Assembly: GCA_023487605.1 (NCBI GenBank)
Contig: JAMDEE010000021.1
Span: 1-39,727, forward strand
DNA from: Patescibacteria group bacterium
GTDB taxonomy: Bacteria > Patescibacteriota > Microgenomatia > Levybacterales > UBA12049
Length of the DNA: 39,727 nucleotides
Direction: 5' to 3'
This document shows positions 25,642 through 34,586 of this stretch, in pieces. Each line of letters begins with the position of its first letter. The first letter of the stretch is position 1. The notes under the pieces were generated by a model. The model searched no databases and was not told the DNA's origin. It was given only the letters and a program-made list of their open reading frames with translations. The position numbers were made by a program, and so were the translations under genes.

Positions 25642-26887
25642 TTTCTTTCTCTATCTCCAAAAGTCTGTTATATTTTGCAACCCTTTCGCCCCGGACAGGC
25701 GAACCGAATTTGGCATAGTCTGCGGATACTGCGACTGCAAAATCCGCAATAAAATCGTCATTTGTTTCGCCGCTTCTGTGGGATACAATAATTTTTAATC
25801 CTGCTTGCCTCGCGACTTCAACAACGGCCAGCGCCTCGATAACAGTACCTATCTGGTTTGGCTTAATTATTATTCCGGTAATAGCTTTTTTATCAAGCGC
25901 CATTTGCAGTCTGTATGGATTCGTGGCAGTTAAATCGTCACCCACAATCAATGTTTGTTCCGTTAAAGCTCCTGCAATTTTAGACCATCCTTCCCAGTCG
26001 TCTTCCGCCAAAGGATCTTCGAGGTACAAAAGATGGAACTCTTTATTAATTTCCTCGTAAAACGAAATCATATCATTTGGGGAAAGCTGCATAGCCTTAT
26101 CTTTAATACGGTATTTATTTTCGTGGAAAAAATTAGTAGCGGCGGCATCGAGACCCAAAAAAACATCAAACCCGTATCTGAACTGGGTTGACTGAATAGC
26201 TTGCCTTAAAAGGTCCAGGCCTTGTCTGTTTGTCGCAAGTGCCGGCGCAAAACCTCCTTCGTCTCCGATTAGAGTCGTCATATTGTTTTGTGCAAGAGTA
26301 TTTCTTAAAGAGTCGTATAGATTAACAGTCATATTTAAAGATTCGCTGTAAGCTTTTGATGACGCGGGAATAACCATAAATTCCTGAAAATCGGAATTTC
26401 CCCCTGCGTGTCTTCCCCCGTTTAAAATATTAAAAAGGGGAGTCGGAATTTTTATTACCGTGCCCTCTTTTTTTACGAACTCTCGGAGATATAAAAACGT
26501 CGGCAAAAGGGAACTTTTCGCGGCGGCTTTGGCTACAGCCATAGAAACGGATAATATAGCATTTGCTCCCAGACGGGACTTATTTTGTGTTCCGTCAAGC
26601 TCTATCATCCTTTTGTCCACGTCCTGTTGCTTTGTTGCTTCAAGGCCTAATATGGCGGGAGTTATCACTTCGTTAATATTAGAAATAGCTTTTAATACTC
26701 CGTTTCCTAAAAAAAGCTTTTCGTCGTGGTCTTTTAGTTCGCTTGCTTCATAATGTCCCACAGAAGTTCCGCTGGGACAGGAAGCAGTGCCCGATTTTCC
26801 GTCATTAAGGGTTACGGTAGTTTCAATTGTGGGGTTTCCTTTTGCATTAAGTATTTCCCGTGCAGTTACCTGTTTAATTTTTGCCAT
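25625..26887 (-). CDS. eno: enolase
   Basis: Interconverts 2-phosphoglycerate and phosphoenolpyruvate. 420 residues. The flexible catalytic loop is CPSGTSVGHYEA, catalytic Glu residues are in GDEGGFAP and in LYLEDPLAEDDW, the base Lys in IIIKPNQIGT, and the signature SHRSGETNDDFIADFAVA (in part) is near the end, followed by KYNRLLEIE. The N-terminal ILNAKGNPTIE replaces the near-universal DSRGNPT by NAKGNPT. Two bases separate it from ppsA, so PEP-making and PEP-using steps are one operon. Confidence 0.96.
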   Translation of the reverse strand: MAKIKQVTAREILNAKGNPTIETTVTLNDGKSGTASCPSGTSVGHYEASELKDHDEKLFLGNGVLKAISNINEVITPAILGLEATKQQDVDKRMIELDGTQNKSRLGANAILSVSMAVAKAAAKSSLLPTFLYLREFVKKEGTVIKIPTPLFNILNGGRHAGGNSDFQEFMVIPASSKAYSESLNMTVNLYDSLRNTLAQNNMTTLIGDEGGFAPALATNRQGLDLLRQAIQSTQFRYGFDVFLGLDAAATNFFHENKYRIKDKAMQLSPNDMISFYEEINKEFHLLYLEDPLAEDDWEGWSKIAGALTEQTLIVGDDLTATNPYRLQMALDKKAITGIIIKPNQIGTVIEALAVVEVARQAGLKIIVSHRSGETNDDFIADFAVAVSADYAKFGSPVRGERVAKYNRLLEIEKEIKSLG

Positions 26888-26889
26888 AT

Positions 26890-29163
26890 TTACTTAAACA
26901 CCCGTTTTTCCGCATCCGAAATAAATTTTCTTGTTTTGTCGACCGCATCGGGCGAAACGGATACGCTTGTTGCTCCCCATTCAACCAGTTTTTCTACCAG
27001 CGAGGGGTATGTGGAAGCAGCCTGTCCGCAAAGCGAAGCCGTAATACCTCTTTTGCGTGCTGTTTTTACAACATGCTCAATAGCCCAAAGTACGGCGGGG
27101 TTTAACTCGTTAAATTCGCTTGCGACCTCATCGTTGTCTCTGTCTGTGCCCAAAAGAAGCATGGTTAGGTCATTTGATCCTATGGATATCCCGTCTATAC
27201 CCACGTTAATAAACTCATCGAGTAAAATTACGTTTGCGGGTATTTCAACCATCATCCACAGCTTAAAAGTTGGAGAGCGCTGAAGGCCTGAAATATTGAT
27301 TATTTTTTTAACTTCCTCCAGCTCTTTTACCGTCCTGACAAACGGAAGCATCAGCCATAAATTTTTATGTCCCATTTTATTCCGCACCATTTTAATTGCT
27401 TCCAGTTCCAGTTCGAATACTTCGGGATCATGGATGTATCTGAAAACTCCCCTGTAGCCAAGCATCGGATTAGGCTCTTCGGGCTCAAAATCTTTTCCTC
27501 CTATAAGCGACCTGTATTCATTGGTCTTAAAATCGGAAGCCCTATAGACAACAGGTTTTTCTCCGAAGGGCTTGCAAAACATTTCCAAATCTTCGGCAAG
27601 TTTATTGATAAATACGTGTTTCTTGCCGTCCCTTATAAGTTTTTTCGGATGAACCCCGATTCCAGCCATCATAAACTCAGCCCTTAAAAGTCCCACCCCG
27701 TCGACATTTTCTTGGGAAATTTTTTCAGCCAATTCCGGTTCCGCGAGGTTAACGTAAACTTTAGTTGCGGTTTTTACAAAATCTTCTGGGTTTACGATAG
27801 TTTTGTTTATATTTGAAGTTAAATGGCCGCCTTTATATATTTCCCCTTTAGTACCGTTTACCGTAATCACTTCTCCTGTTTTCAAAACTTTGGTCGCTCT
27901 TTCGGTTCCGACAACGGCGGGAATTCCGAGTTCCCTGGATACTATTGCGGCGTGGGAAGTTCTTCCGCCGCTGTTTGTTACAATTGCCACGGCTTTTTTC
28001 ATTGCCGGTACATAATCCGGATTGGTTTGAGGAGCGACTAAAACCTCTCCCGGCAGTACTTTCCCGATTTCTTTTGCACTTTCTATCACCCTGACGGGTC
28101 CGGCGGCAATTCCCGGACTTGCGGGGTCACCTTTTAATATAGGGGTTCTGGATGTGTCTTCGATTTCGCTTGTGTCTTTTTTTGACTCCTTTTTTTCGTG
28201 GGTTGTCGTAACCGCCCTTGTCTGCACAATATAAACTTTATTTTTATCTATCGCCCATTCACTGTCCTGGGGAAAATAGTAGTGTTTTTCAAGCTTTTCT
28301 CCTAAGTGCGCCAGCTCGAGTATTTCTTTTTCGGATAATTTTTGGCTCTTGCCTTTCTTTTCGGAAAGCAGTATTTCTTTGTCTGTTGCCCCGACTTTTT
28401 TGAGCATTTTTTTCTGTGAAGCAATTTTTTTGGAAAGAATTGAAAAATCGCTTTTTGATACTTCGTAGTGGTCGGGGTTTTCTATCCCTCCCACGATTAA
28501 TTCACCGAGGCCATAAATTGCCTCAATGATGATTTTTGATTTATCGTTTGTAACCGGATCTATGGTAAACATTATTCCGGACTTTTCCGACTCAACCATT
28601 CTTTGTACGACCAGGGCAATACCTACCTTTAAATGGTCAAAGTGCTGTTGGTGTCTGTAAAAGAGTGCCCTGGCGTCAAAAAGGGAAGCCCAGCCCTCTT
28701 TTATTTTTTCCAAAAGCACGGCTTCACCCTTAACGTTTAAATAGGTTTCCTGTTGCCCGGCAAACGAGGCGCTTGCCAAATCTTCGGCTGTTGCCGAGGA
28801 CCTTACGGCAACCAGAGCATCTTCCAGAACGTTTCCGAGTTTGCCGTAAGCTGTAAAAATCTCGCTTACCAGATCATCGGAGAGCTTGCCTTTTATGACC
28901 ATTTTTTTAATCAAAGAAGATACCTGAGTCAGCGAATCAGTCTTTTCAAAGTTGGCGGTTTTTAGTACTTCGTTTATTTGCAAAGTGAGTTTGTTTTCGG
29001 AAAGAAAGTGGTAATAAGCGTGGGATGTAACTACGAATCCGTTGGGAACAGGGAAGTGGGCATTGGTCATTTCGCCTAAGTTTGCGCCTTTTCCTCCAAC
29101 CAATGCTACATCCTCTTTGCTTATTTCGGAAAACCAGGCAATAAACTTAGAACGAGCAGTCAT
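26890..29163 (-). CDS. ppsA: phosphoenolpyruvate synthase (pyruvate, water dikinase)
   Basis: Makes PEP from pyruvate and ATP, the entry to gluconeogenesis. 757 residues in the usual order: ATP-grasp nucleotide-binding domain (VGGKGANLGEM, RSSATAEDLASASFAGQQET in part), swivelling phosphohistidine domain with H404 in GGRTSHAAIVSRELG, and PEP-binding barrel ending with C712 in SLCGQAAS. In CPR bacteria lacking a full glycolysis it may also run toward ATP. Its promoter is predicted leaderless. Confidence 0.95.
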   Translation of the reverse strand: MTARSKFIAWFSEISKEDVALVGGKGANLGEMTNAHFPVPNGFVVTSHAYYHFLSENKLTLQINEVLKTANFEKTDSLTQVSSLIKKMVIKGKLSDDLVSEIFTAYGKLGNVLEDALVAVRSSATAEDLASASFAGQQETYLNVKGEAVLLEKIKEGWASLFDARALFYRHQQHFDHLKVGIALVVQRMVESEKSGIMFTIDPVTNDKSKIIIEAIYGLGELIVGGIENPDHYEVSKSDFSILSKKIASQKKMLKKVGATDKEILLSEKKGKSQKLSEKEILELAHLGEKLEKHYYFPQDSEWAIDKNKVYIVQTRAVTTTHEKKESKKDTSEIEDTSRTPILKGDPASPGIAAGPVRVIESAKEIGKVLPGEVLVAPQTNPDYVPAMKKAVAIVTNSGGRTSHAAIVSRELGIPAVVGTERATKVLKTGEVITVNGTKGEIYKGGHLTSNINKTIVNPEDFVKTATKVYVNLAEPELAEKISQENVDGVGLLRAEFMMAGIGVHPKKLIRDGKKHVFINKLAEDLEMFCKPFGEKPVVYRASDFKTNEYRSLIGGKDFEPEEPNPMLGYRGVFRYIHDPEVFELELEAIKMVRNKMGHKNLWLMLPFVRTVKELEEVKKIINISGLQRSPTFKLWMMVEIPANVILLDEFINVGIDGISIGSNDLTMLLLGTDRDNDEVASEFNELNPAVLWAIEHVVKTARKRGITASLCGQAASTYPSLVEKLVEWGATSVSVSPDAVDKTRKFISDAEKRVFK

Positions 29164-29169
29164 ATAATT

Positions 29170-29198
29170 ATTATGTAATTTCTCTATGGGTTTTTCAA
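29170..29198 (-). promoter_or_regulatory. ppsA promoter, predicted leaderless
   Basis: TTGAAA, a 17-bp spacer and CATAAT, then six bases to the ATG at 29163. No ribosome binding site is visible. Lies in the 45-bp gap after the isomerase gene. Confidence 0.6.
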
Positions 29199-29208
29199 TG
29201 GGGAGTAC

Positions 29209-30246
29209 TTATTTTTTAAGTTGCTCTTTGAAATAATCAACCCAAGGAATCAGACTCGGATCTTCGTTATAAAGCAAAGCAAGGTATAAAGACAGGAATC
29301 CGCCGAAGGACAAAACATTGAGCACCTGCGCTATTTTACTGATTCCTTTTGCCGTATATTCCTGTACTGTCAGGCCGTTTTTTTGGACAACGTCTTTTGT
29401 TAGCTCCGCCCTTTTTTGAAGTTTACTGCTATAAAGGGGAGAGTTGATAAAAAGCATAGTAATATCTTTAGTGGGGTATTTAAGTCCTTCCATTAAGTGG
29501 TGGTTTAATTCGGGTAAAGCCTCAAAATCCGAAAAACTTTTTGCGGTTTCATTTAGCTGGTTTCTTAATATATGGGAATTGCCTTCTAAAAATTCGGCCG
29601 AAATAATAAACGGAATTTTATCCTTAAGAAGGACAGCTAATTTTTGAGCTTCTGACTTTATGTTTTTCGTGTCATTTCTTAGTTGACTGATTGCCTTAAT
29701 GATTTCACTGTCGGAAATTTCCAGAAGGCCTAGTTTGTTAAACATTGCAAATGTCCCCAAAACTATGTATCCGGTGCCGAGTCTCGGCTGTCCCGAAGGG
29801 TTGTGTTTTGATTCAAAAATAAAATGGGGACAGTTATTCTTTTTCAGTATTTCTCCCAAGTCTCCTCCGCTTGTCAGCCCCGCTATTTTGCATCCTTTTT
29901 CCAGGGCTTCTTTAGCGCAGGACAAAGTTTCTTCGGTTGTCCCCGAGTAGCTGGTTAAAAATACAAGAGTGGAGGAGTCGGTAAATGCAGGCAGATGATA
30001 ATCGTTAACAACATAAACGGGAACTTTTAACGTATCGGAAAATAAGCTTTTTATTACGTGCGCGCCGTAGGAGGAACCTCCCATTCCGGAAAACACAATA
30101 TTTTTAATGCTTGAATCTTTTGAAAAATTCAATTTTTTGGCGTCTTCCCAAACTTGTTCGCACTGATCGGCGAGCATTTCCGTTGACCCGAAAACGTTTT
30201 TTGGGTCAATTTTTTTTATTTCGTCCGAATTGTTTAAATCAGTCAT
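29209..30246 (-). CDS. bifunctional phosphoglucose/phosphomannose isomerase
   Basis: Interconverts glucose-6-P, mannose-6-P and fructose-6-P. 345 residues with two SIS domains: GMGGSSYGAHVI and SYSGTTEETL in the first, and PELNHHLMEGLKYP, the family-specific substrate loop with catalytic Glu and His, in the second. It belongs to the archaeal/CPR type (TIGR02128-like), not to classic Pgi. The start overlaps the end of the phosphomutase gene by 8 bp. Confidence 0.92.
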   Translation of the reverse strand: MTDLNNSDEIKKIDPKNVFGSTEMLADQCEQVWEDAKKLNFSKDSSIKNIVFSGMGGSSYGAHVIKSLFSDTLKVPVYVVNDYHLPAFTDSSTLVFLTSYSGTTEETLSCAKEALEKGCKIAGLTSGGDLGEILKKNNCPHFIFESKHNPSGQPRLGTGYIVLGTFAMFNKLGLLEISDSEIIKAISQLRNDTKNIKSEAQKLAVLLKDKIPFIISAEFLEGNSHILRNQLNETAKSFSDFEALPELNHHLMEGLKYPTKDITMLFINSPLYSSKLQKRAELTKDVVQKNGLTVQEYTAKGISKIAQVLNVLSFGGFLSLYLALLYNEDPSLIPWVDYFKEQLKK

Positions 30247-31624
30247 ATTTTGCCACCGAATTTATAAAGTCTTTTAATTCTTTAAATTTCTCGTCAACAA
30301 CCGCCTTTTCGTAACCTTCTACGTTTAACCGAAGCAGAGGTTCGGTGTTGGATGTCCTTACGTTAAAACGCCAGTTCCCGTAAGAAACCGATACTCCGTC
30401 CAAATCCCAAAACTTACCGTCCTTATATTTTTTCTTTAGTGCTTCAAGAATTTCCTTGGCGTTTTTCACTTCAAAATTTAGCTCTCCGGATTCGTAGCTT
30501 CTTCTAAGCTCTTCTACTATTTGCGATAAAGGTTTTCCCTCTTCGCTTATTGCCTTTAAAACAATAAGAATTACGGGAAGGTTGGATTCCGAATTTCCGT
30601 TTGCCCTAAAAAACATGTGTCCCGATGACTCACCGGCGAATATTCCTCCGCTTTTATTCATCGCTTCGGTTATATACGCATGTCCCACCCTGACTATTTC
30701 AGATTTTCCTCCGAACTCCTCGACAATTTTCTCGGGACCTAAAATATCCCTGACGTCAAAATAGATAATTTCTCCGGGATATTTTTTTAAAAGTTCGCGT
30801 GCAACTATAGAGGTAATGCTGGTTGCAGGCACAATATTTCCTTTTTCATCGATAAAATATAATCTGTCCGCATCGCCGTCGGTCGCCAGCCCCAAATCTG
30901 CGTGTTCGTCTACAACTCTTTTTTGCAAATCTTTCAGCGTTTCAAATTTTAAGGGATTCGGTTCGTGCGCGGGAAAATTGCCGTCCAGTTCAAAGTTCAT
31001 TTTGATTAAATCAGCCGGAACTTTTTCAAAAAGCGCGCTTATATACTGTGCGCCCATGGCATTTCCCGGATCGGCTACAATTTTTAATTTTTTAATTTGC
31101 GGGTTGTCCAGTAAATCCAAAGCTGTTTTTACTTCATCTTCCAAAATTCCCGTTATTGGGGTGATTTTTCCAACAACAGGGGGATTAAACACTATTTGCT
31201 CCGCAGCCAGTTTTTGCACTTCGTCCATGCCGGTAGGTTTGCCGATTTTAACCAGACCTTTTGGTGTGTATCTGACAAATTTCATGCCGTTCCATTCTTT
31301 TGGGTTGTGGGATGCGGTTATCTGGATTCCGCAATCGTAAGCATAGTGGTAAACAGCAAAATAAAACGACGGAGTAGAAAGCTGTCCCGCATCTATTACG
31401 TTGGCGCCCATATCAACAAGCGTTTTTTTTGCCTGTTCAAAAAGCCGGGGACCGGAAAGCCTCATATCGTAGGCAAGGACTATATTCAGCTGGTCTTTTT
31501 TAACTGTGTCGTAAAAGAATTTGTAAATGGCTCTTATTATGGGGACAATGTTTCCTTCGTTTATTTGGCTGGGGTAAATGCCTCTGATATCGTAGGATTT
31601 GAAAATTGAAGGATCAATATCCAT
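30239..31624 (-). CDS. manB: phosphomannomutase/phosphoglucomutase
   Basis: Moves phosphate between C6 and C1 of mannose or glucose for nucleotide-sugar synthesis. 461 residues, four-domain phosphohexomutase. Phosphoserine S105 is in QITASHNPKEWNG, magnesium loop in DGDADRLYF, sugar loop in GESSGHMFFR, and phosphate loop in RTSNTEPLLRL. Followed directly by the isomerase that feeds it. Confidence 0.95.
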   Translation of the reverse strand: MDIDPSIFKSYDIRGIYPSQINEGNIVPIIRAIYKFFYDTVKKDQLNIVLAYDMRLSGPRLFEQAKKTLVDMGANVIDAGQLSTPSFYFAVYHYAYDCGIQITASHNPKEWNGMKFVRYTPKGLVKIGKPTGMDEVQKLAAEQIVFNPPVVGKITPITGILEDEVKTALDLLDNPQIKKLKIVADPGNAMGAQYISALFEKVPADLIKMNFELDGNFPAHEPNPLKFETLKDLQKRVVDEHADLGLATDGDADRLYFIDEKGNIVPATSITSIVARELLKKYPGEIIYFDVRDILGPEKIVEEFGGKSEIVRVGHAYITEAMNKSGGIFAGESSGHMFFRANGNSESNLPVILIVLKAISEEGKPLSQIVEELRRSYESGELNFEVKNAKEILEALKKKYKDGKFWDLDGVSVSYGNWRFNVRTSNTEPLLRLNVEGYEKAVVDEKFKELKDFINSVAKYD

Positions 31625-31630
31625 TTCTTA

Positions 31631-31659
31631 ATCTTATAAATCAAAAAGAAAAAAGTCAA
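31631..31659 (-). promoter_or_regulatory. manB promoter, predicted leaderless
   Basis: TTGACT, a 17-bp spacer and TAAGAT, then six bases to the ATG. The -35 box is within the last codons of holA, so this is weaker evidence than for the intergenic promoters. Confidence 0.45.
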
Positions 31660-32326
31660 TGGCTTGGGTCAGTGTAACAGGCAATTTTCCGGATTTGCTT
31701 TGCGAATCTATTTCAAAAAGCCGGTTGTATGCGGTGTGCAGTTTTTCCGGTCCGAATAGTTTTGCCTGAATTTTGAATTTTCCCAACTGCCAGGGAGCCA
31801 GCCTTTTAATTTCGTCTATGGGGTTCTTGTTTTCCGTATCCGACATTGCAAGTAAAATCCTGAATTGTCTGATAATCATAAAAAAAACAAGTTCCGCGGG
31901 TGTTTGTTCCAGAAGTTCATGAAACAGTTTTATATTATTTAGACTCCCGGGTTTAATTGAGTCAACGAATAAAAACATCTTTTGCGGTATTTTGAATAAA
32001 TTTATAGAGGCTTTATTAAAAGCGGAAATGTCGGTTTTTGAAAGTTCGGTTTTTTCCCAAATAACTATTTTTGCTTCATTAGTTTTTTTGTTTAAATAAT
32101 CAACAATTGTTTTAAAGTTGGGATTTGCTTTTTTTGATGAGAACAAATTTTCGATAAATATTTCTTTTTCTTCGTTAAATAAAGACCCGCTTTCGTTACT
32201 TTGCATCAAGTCGGAAATAGTAAATTTTTCGCCGTCAAAAGTAACAGGATTTTTTGCACTCTGACGCTTTGAAATAAAACTATTTCTCGAAGCCGCCGTA
32301 TCATCACCGTGAATAAGCGTAATCAT
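31634..32326 (-). CDS. holA: DNA polymerase III delta subunit (clamp loader), short form
   Basis: Clamp-loader subunit that opens the sliding clamp. 230 residues, shorter than the usual 320-340. The N-terminal MITLIHGDDTAASRNSF and the C-terminal helical part (LAPWQLGKFKIQAKLFGPEK, LHTAYNRLFEIDSQSKSGK) match the family; the middle is reduced. Called by pattern and compatible with a reduced CPR clamp loader. It lies 5 bp after the metallopeptidase gene. Confidence 0.8.
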   Translation of the reverse strand: MITLIHGDDTAASRNSFISKRQSAKNPVTFDGEKFTISDLMQSNESGSLFNEEKEIFIENLFSSKKANPNFKTIVDYLNKKTNEAKIVIWEKTELSKTDISAFNKASINLFKIPQKMFLFVDSIKPGSLNNIKLFHELLEQTPAELVFFMIIRQFRILLAMSDTENKNPIDEIKRLAPWQLGKFKIQAKLFGPEKLHTAYNRLFEIDSQSKSGKLPVTLTQAIDFFLFDL

Positions 32327-32331
32327 AAGCG

Positions 32332-32712
32332 TTAATGTTTTGAAAGTTTCTTGTACTCTTTAAATAATTTTGCCGCCTGGGTTTCCAAATGCCTGCTTCT
32401 CCCCCGGTGGGGAAGAAGGGCTCCCGAAAAGTTCTTCGGGATATGCAATAATTCATGGATTATAACGTGCTTTTGTTTGTCGCTGTCTAATTTATCGTAA
32501 TATTTAGATAAAACTTCTATAACGTAAGACGGTTCGATATTCAAAGCAGTCTGAAAAATTTTCGGGAAGGCCCAGATTCTGGCATAAGCCCTGGACTTGG
32601 AACCGTGTGTTCTGTAACAATAAATTCTTTCGGGGTTAATATAGTCCAATTTTAAGACTTTTACTATTTTTTTTAAATCCTTTTTAACTTCTTTAGCTTC
32701 TTCCCATTCCAT
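32332..32712 (-). CDS. small putative zinc metallopeptidase
   Basis: 126 residues. The zinc site HELLHIP (HExxH) is followed by FSGALLPHRGRSRH, which could give the third ligand. The preceding ARIWAFPKIFQTALNIEPSYVIEV (in part) is the pattern I associate with the putative phage metallopeptidase family (PF18894 type). Cytosolic, no signal peptide. Substrate unknown. It may be cotranscribed with holA. Confidence 0.7.
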   Translation of the reverse strand: MEWEEAKEVKKDLKKIVKVLKLDYINPERIYCYRTHGSKSRAYARIWAFPKIFQTALNIEPSYVIEVLSKYYDKLDSDKQKHVIIHELLHIPKNFSGALLPHRGRSRHLETQAAKLFKEYKKLSKH

Positions 32713-32723
32713 AAGTTAGTAAA

Positions 32724-32787
32724 TAGTTATTAGCGTGTAGCGTATAGTTAAATCTCAAGCTAAACCCTAAACGCTATTTTCTATACG
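32724..32787. repeat. inverted pair of heptanucleotide arrays
   Basis: Four 7-bp units TAGTTAT, TAGCGTG, TAGCGTA, TAGTTAA (32724-32751), an 8-bp spacer, then four units CTAAACC, CTAAACG, CTATTTT, CTATACG (32760-32787). TAGCGTA and the CTATACG unit are reverse complements up to register, so the two arms form a loose inverted repeat. It fills almost the whole 78-bp space between two minus-strand genes. Confidence 0.85.
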
Positions 32788-32790
32788 CCG

Positions 32791-33315
32791 TTAGGTGTGT
32801 TTATCCGCAACATAAGATGCGCCGTAGGCTTCCGGTTTTGTTTTGGCGACGAATCCGTTGCCGGTAACCATTCCGACGACTTCTTTTATCATTTCCCTTG
32901 TGTCTCCGTGTTCCCCGACGTCTACATGGATTTCAAGGTTATACTTGGGGGAATGCCCGTTAAGTCCTTTTTTAAGTAAAGGAACAAATGTGGTTGCAAA
33001 ATTAAGAGAGGTGAGTGTTTCGGCATATATTTTTTCCCTTAAAGAGTGGATATTGCCGACTTCTTTTCTCACCCAAAAATATTTTCCTCCGAATCCTTTT
33101 CTGTGGATGAGTACGGCCGTTACCAGATTGATTTTTTTTGCGCTTCCGTTTGGCGTCCCGTTTTTTTCATGGGAATCGGTACCTATTACAAGGCTATACT
33201 CGGCGTTTGGTTCGTCTTCCAAAAATAACCTTATTAGCTCGATAATTTTGTCCGCTTTTATATTTCCGTGGGTTAAGCTTTGAAAAGACTGCTTATCCAG
33301 ATCGATGCTTTCCAT
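32791..33315 (-). CDS. RNase H-like YkuK family protein (DUF458)
   Basis: 174 residues. The acidic motifs IGTDSH near residue 43, HVDVGEHGDT, and the end VVGMVTGNGFVAKTKPEAYGASYVADKHT (quoted: GMVTGNGF, KPEA, ASYVADKHT) are those of PF04308, predicted to have a ribonuclease H fold. Biological role unknown. A possible TATAAT -10 on this strand is near 33378-33383, overlapping the end of the glycoside-hydrolase gene. Confidence 0.88.
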   Translation of the reverse strand: MESIDLDKQSFQSLTHGNIKADKIIELIRLFLEDEPNAEYSLVIGTDSHEKNGTPNGSAKKINLVTAVLIHRKGFGGKYFWVRKEVGNIHSLREKIYAETLTSLNFATTFVPLLKKGLNGHSPKYNLEIHVDVGEHGDTREMIKEVVGMVTGNGFVAKTKPEAYGASYVADKHT

Positions 33316-33393
33316 ACCTATATTCAGATTTTTGAAGTCCCTTTAATTTTTTGCTAAAAGATAAGGAGACAGTAGTAGATTATATCACAAGGC

Positions 33394-34560
33394 CTAAAAG
33401 TTTAGAAGCCATTTGAAAAATAAAACGCCTGCCCTGGACACTGTTGCCGTATAATTTGTCCTGCCATTGGCGTTAAAACTTTTAACAGGGAGGACTTCTT
33501 TAATTACGGTTGCGTTCTGCGTTGTTTGATATTTATTTATCTGAGGCTCTCCTTTTATTTTTTTTAAGCTAAAAACAGCCTTGTAGATGTCTGTAGTATC
33601 GGTTCCGGACTTAATAAACGAAAACTGGGCATACGGTCCGGAACCCGCATTAAGTAAGAACGGGGTTACCGCTATAACGTTTTTATCATCCCAGATATTG
33701 CTAAACGCATCACTATAATAAACGGCCTGCACCGACTCCGGGATTTTGTCCGACGACCAGCCGGTTTCAGTTATGAATACGGGTAATGTTTTTCCTCCCA
33801 AACTCTCGGCTAAATTGTCTTCATATCTAAAACTTGATACCCCTTCATAACCGTATTGCAAAGGCGGCTGGGAAAACCCCGGATTTGGGTAGGAATGGCT
33901 CGCAATTCCGTCTATTTCTCCGAAAACCCCCGGCACTGCATAATTCATTTCCCTCATAAAGTCGTATTCGTTTACAGACTTTCCGTTAACGTTAGCAGCC
34001 GCATTATCCAACCCGGCCGAGAGAATAAAGAAATCAGAGCTTCTTTGTTTAAAAACATGCACTGCATAATCCAGAATCTGCGCGTAACCCGCAGGATCGG
34101 GAGTGCCTCCCCATTCGTCGCCGTTATTCGGCTCGTTATAAATAATAACGTACCTGTTTTTGGTCGGCCAGTTGAGGGAATTTAAAAAATTGGCAAAATC
34201 CAAAACATCGTAATTATTTGGCACTTCCCAGGAGCTTTGGTTAAAATAGTCTCCGGTAGTTGCCAGCCTTATTATAGGGATTAGGTGGTATTTTCCGCAG
34301 TTATCCATAAAAGTTTGCCATTTGGTCAGGTCCATGTCGGTTTGCTGGATGGGTATAGTTACATAGCCCCAGTCTCCGCCTGATGAATTAACCAGTTTTG
34401 CGGCATCGGAAAGCTCGGTCGGAAAAAGTATATGAATACCCACACTGTTATTGGGGGTAGAAGTAGGGTCATAAATAGCAAATGCTGTTTTTGTAAACAT
34501 AAAACATAAAACAAAAAACAAAAAAGAGGATAAGAAGGGTAGTATAAAAAAATTTTTCAT
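33394..34560 (-). CDS. secreted glycoside-hydrolase-like protein (clan A barrel)
   Basis: 388 residues. Signal peptide 1-28 ending TAFA. A TIM-barrel hydrolase of the cellulase/GH39-like superfamily is suggested by the acid/base E143 in IIYNEPNNGDEW and the nucleophile E265 in VFITETGWSS, plus HSYPNPG before the second Glu. A C-terminal linker and short hydrophobic tail (AGVLFFKWLL) could attach it to the membrane. Substrate cannot be told from sequence. The signal-peptide core is encoded by a 7-bp repeat. It follows the unknown 277-aa gene by 26 bp. Confidence 0.75.
   Translation of the reverse strand: MKNFFILPFLSSFLFFVLCFMFTKTAFAIYDPTSTPNNSVGIHILFPTELSDAAKLVNSSGGDWGYVTIPIQQTDMDLTKWQTFMDNCGKYHLIPIIRLATTGDYFNQSSWEVPNNYDVLDFANFLNSLNWPTKNRYVIIYNEPNNGDEWGGTPDPAGYAQILDYAVHVFKQRSSDFFILSAGLDNAAANVNGKSVNEYDFMREMNYAVPGVFGEIDGIASHSYPNPGFSQPPLQYGYEGVSSFRYEDNLAESLGGKTLPVFITETGWSSDKIPESVQAVYYSDAFSNIWDDKNVIAVTPFLLNAGSGPYAQFSFIKSGTDTTDIYKAVFSLKKIKGEPQINKYQTTQNATVIKEVLPVKSFNANGRTNYTATVSRAGVLFFKWLLNF
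34498..34525. repeat. heptanucleotide array encoding a signal-peptide core
   Basis: On the plus strand CATAAAA twice then CAAAAAA twice, an exact 7-bp period over 28 bp. On the coding strand this reads TTTTTTG and TTTTATG units and makes the hydrophobic LFFVLCFMF of the exported hydrolase. Confidence 0.85.
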
Positions 34561-34586
34561 GCTCTGTTATTTTACATCAACAGGTG

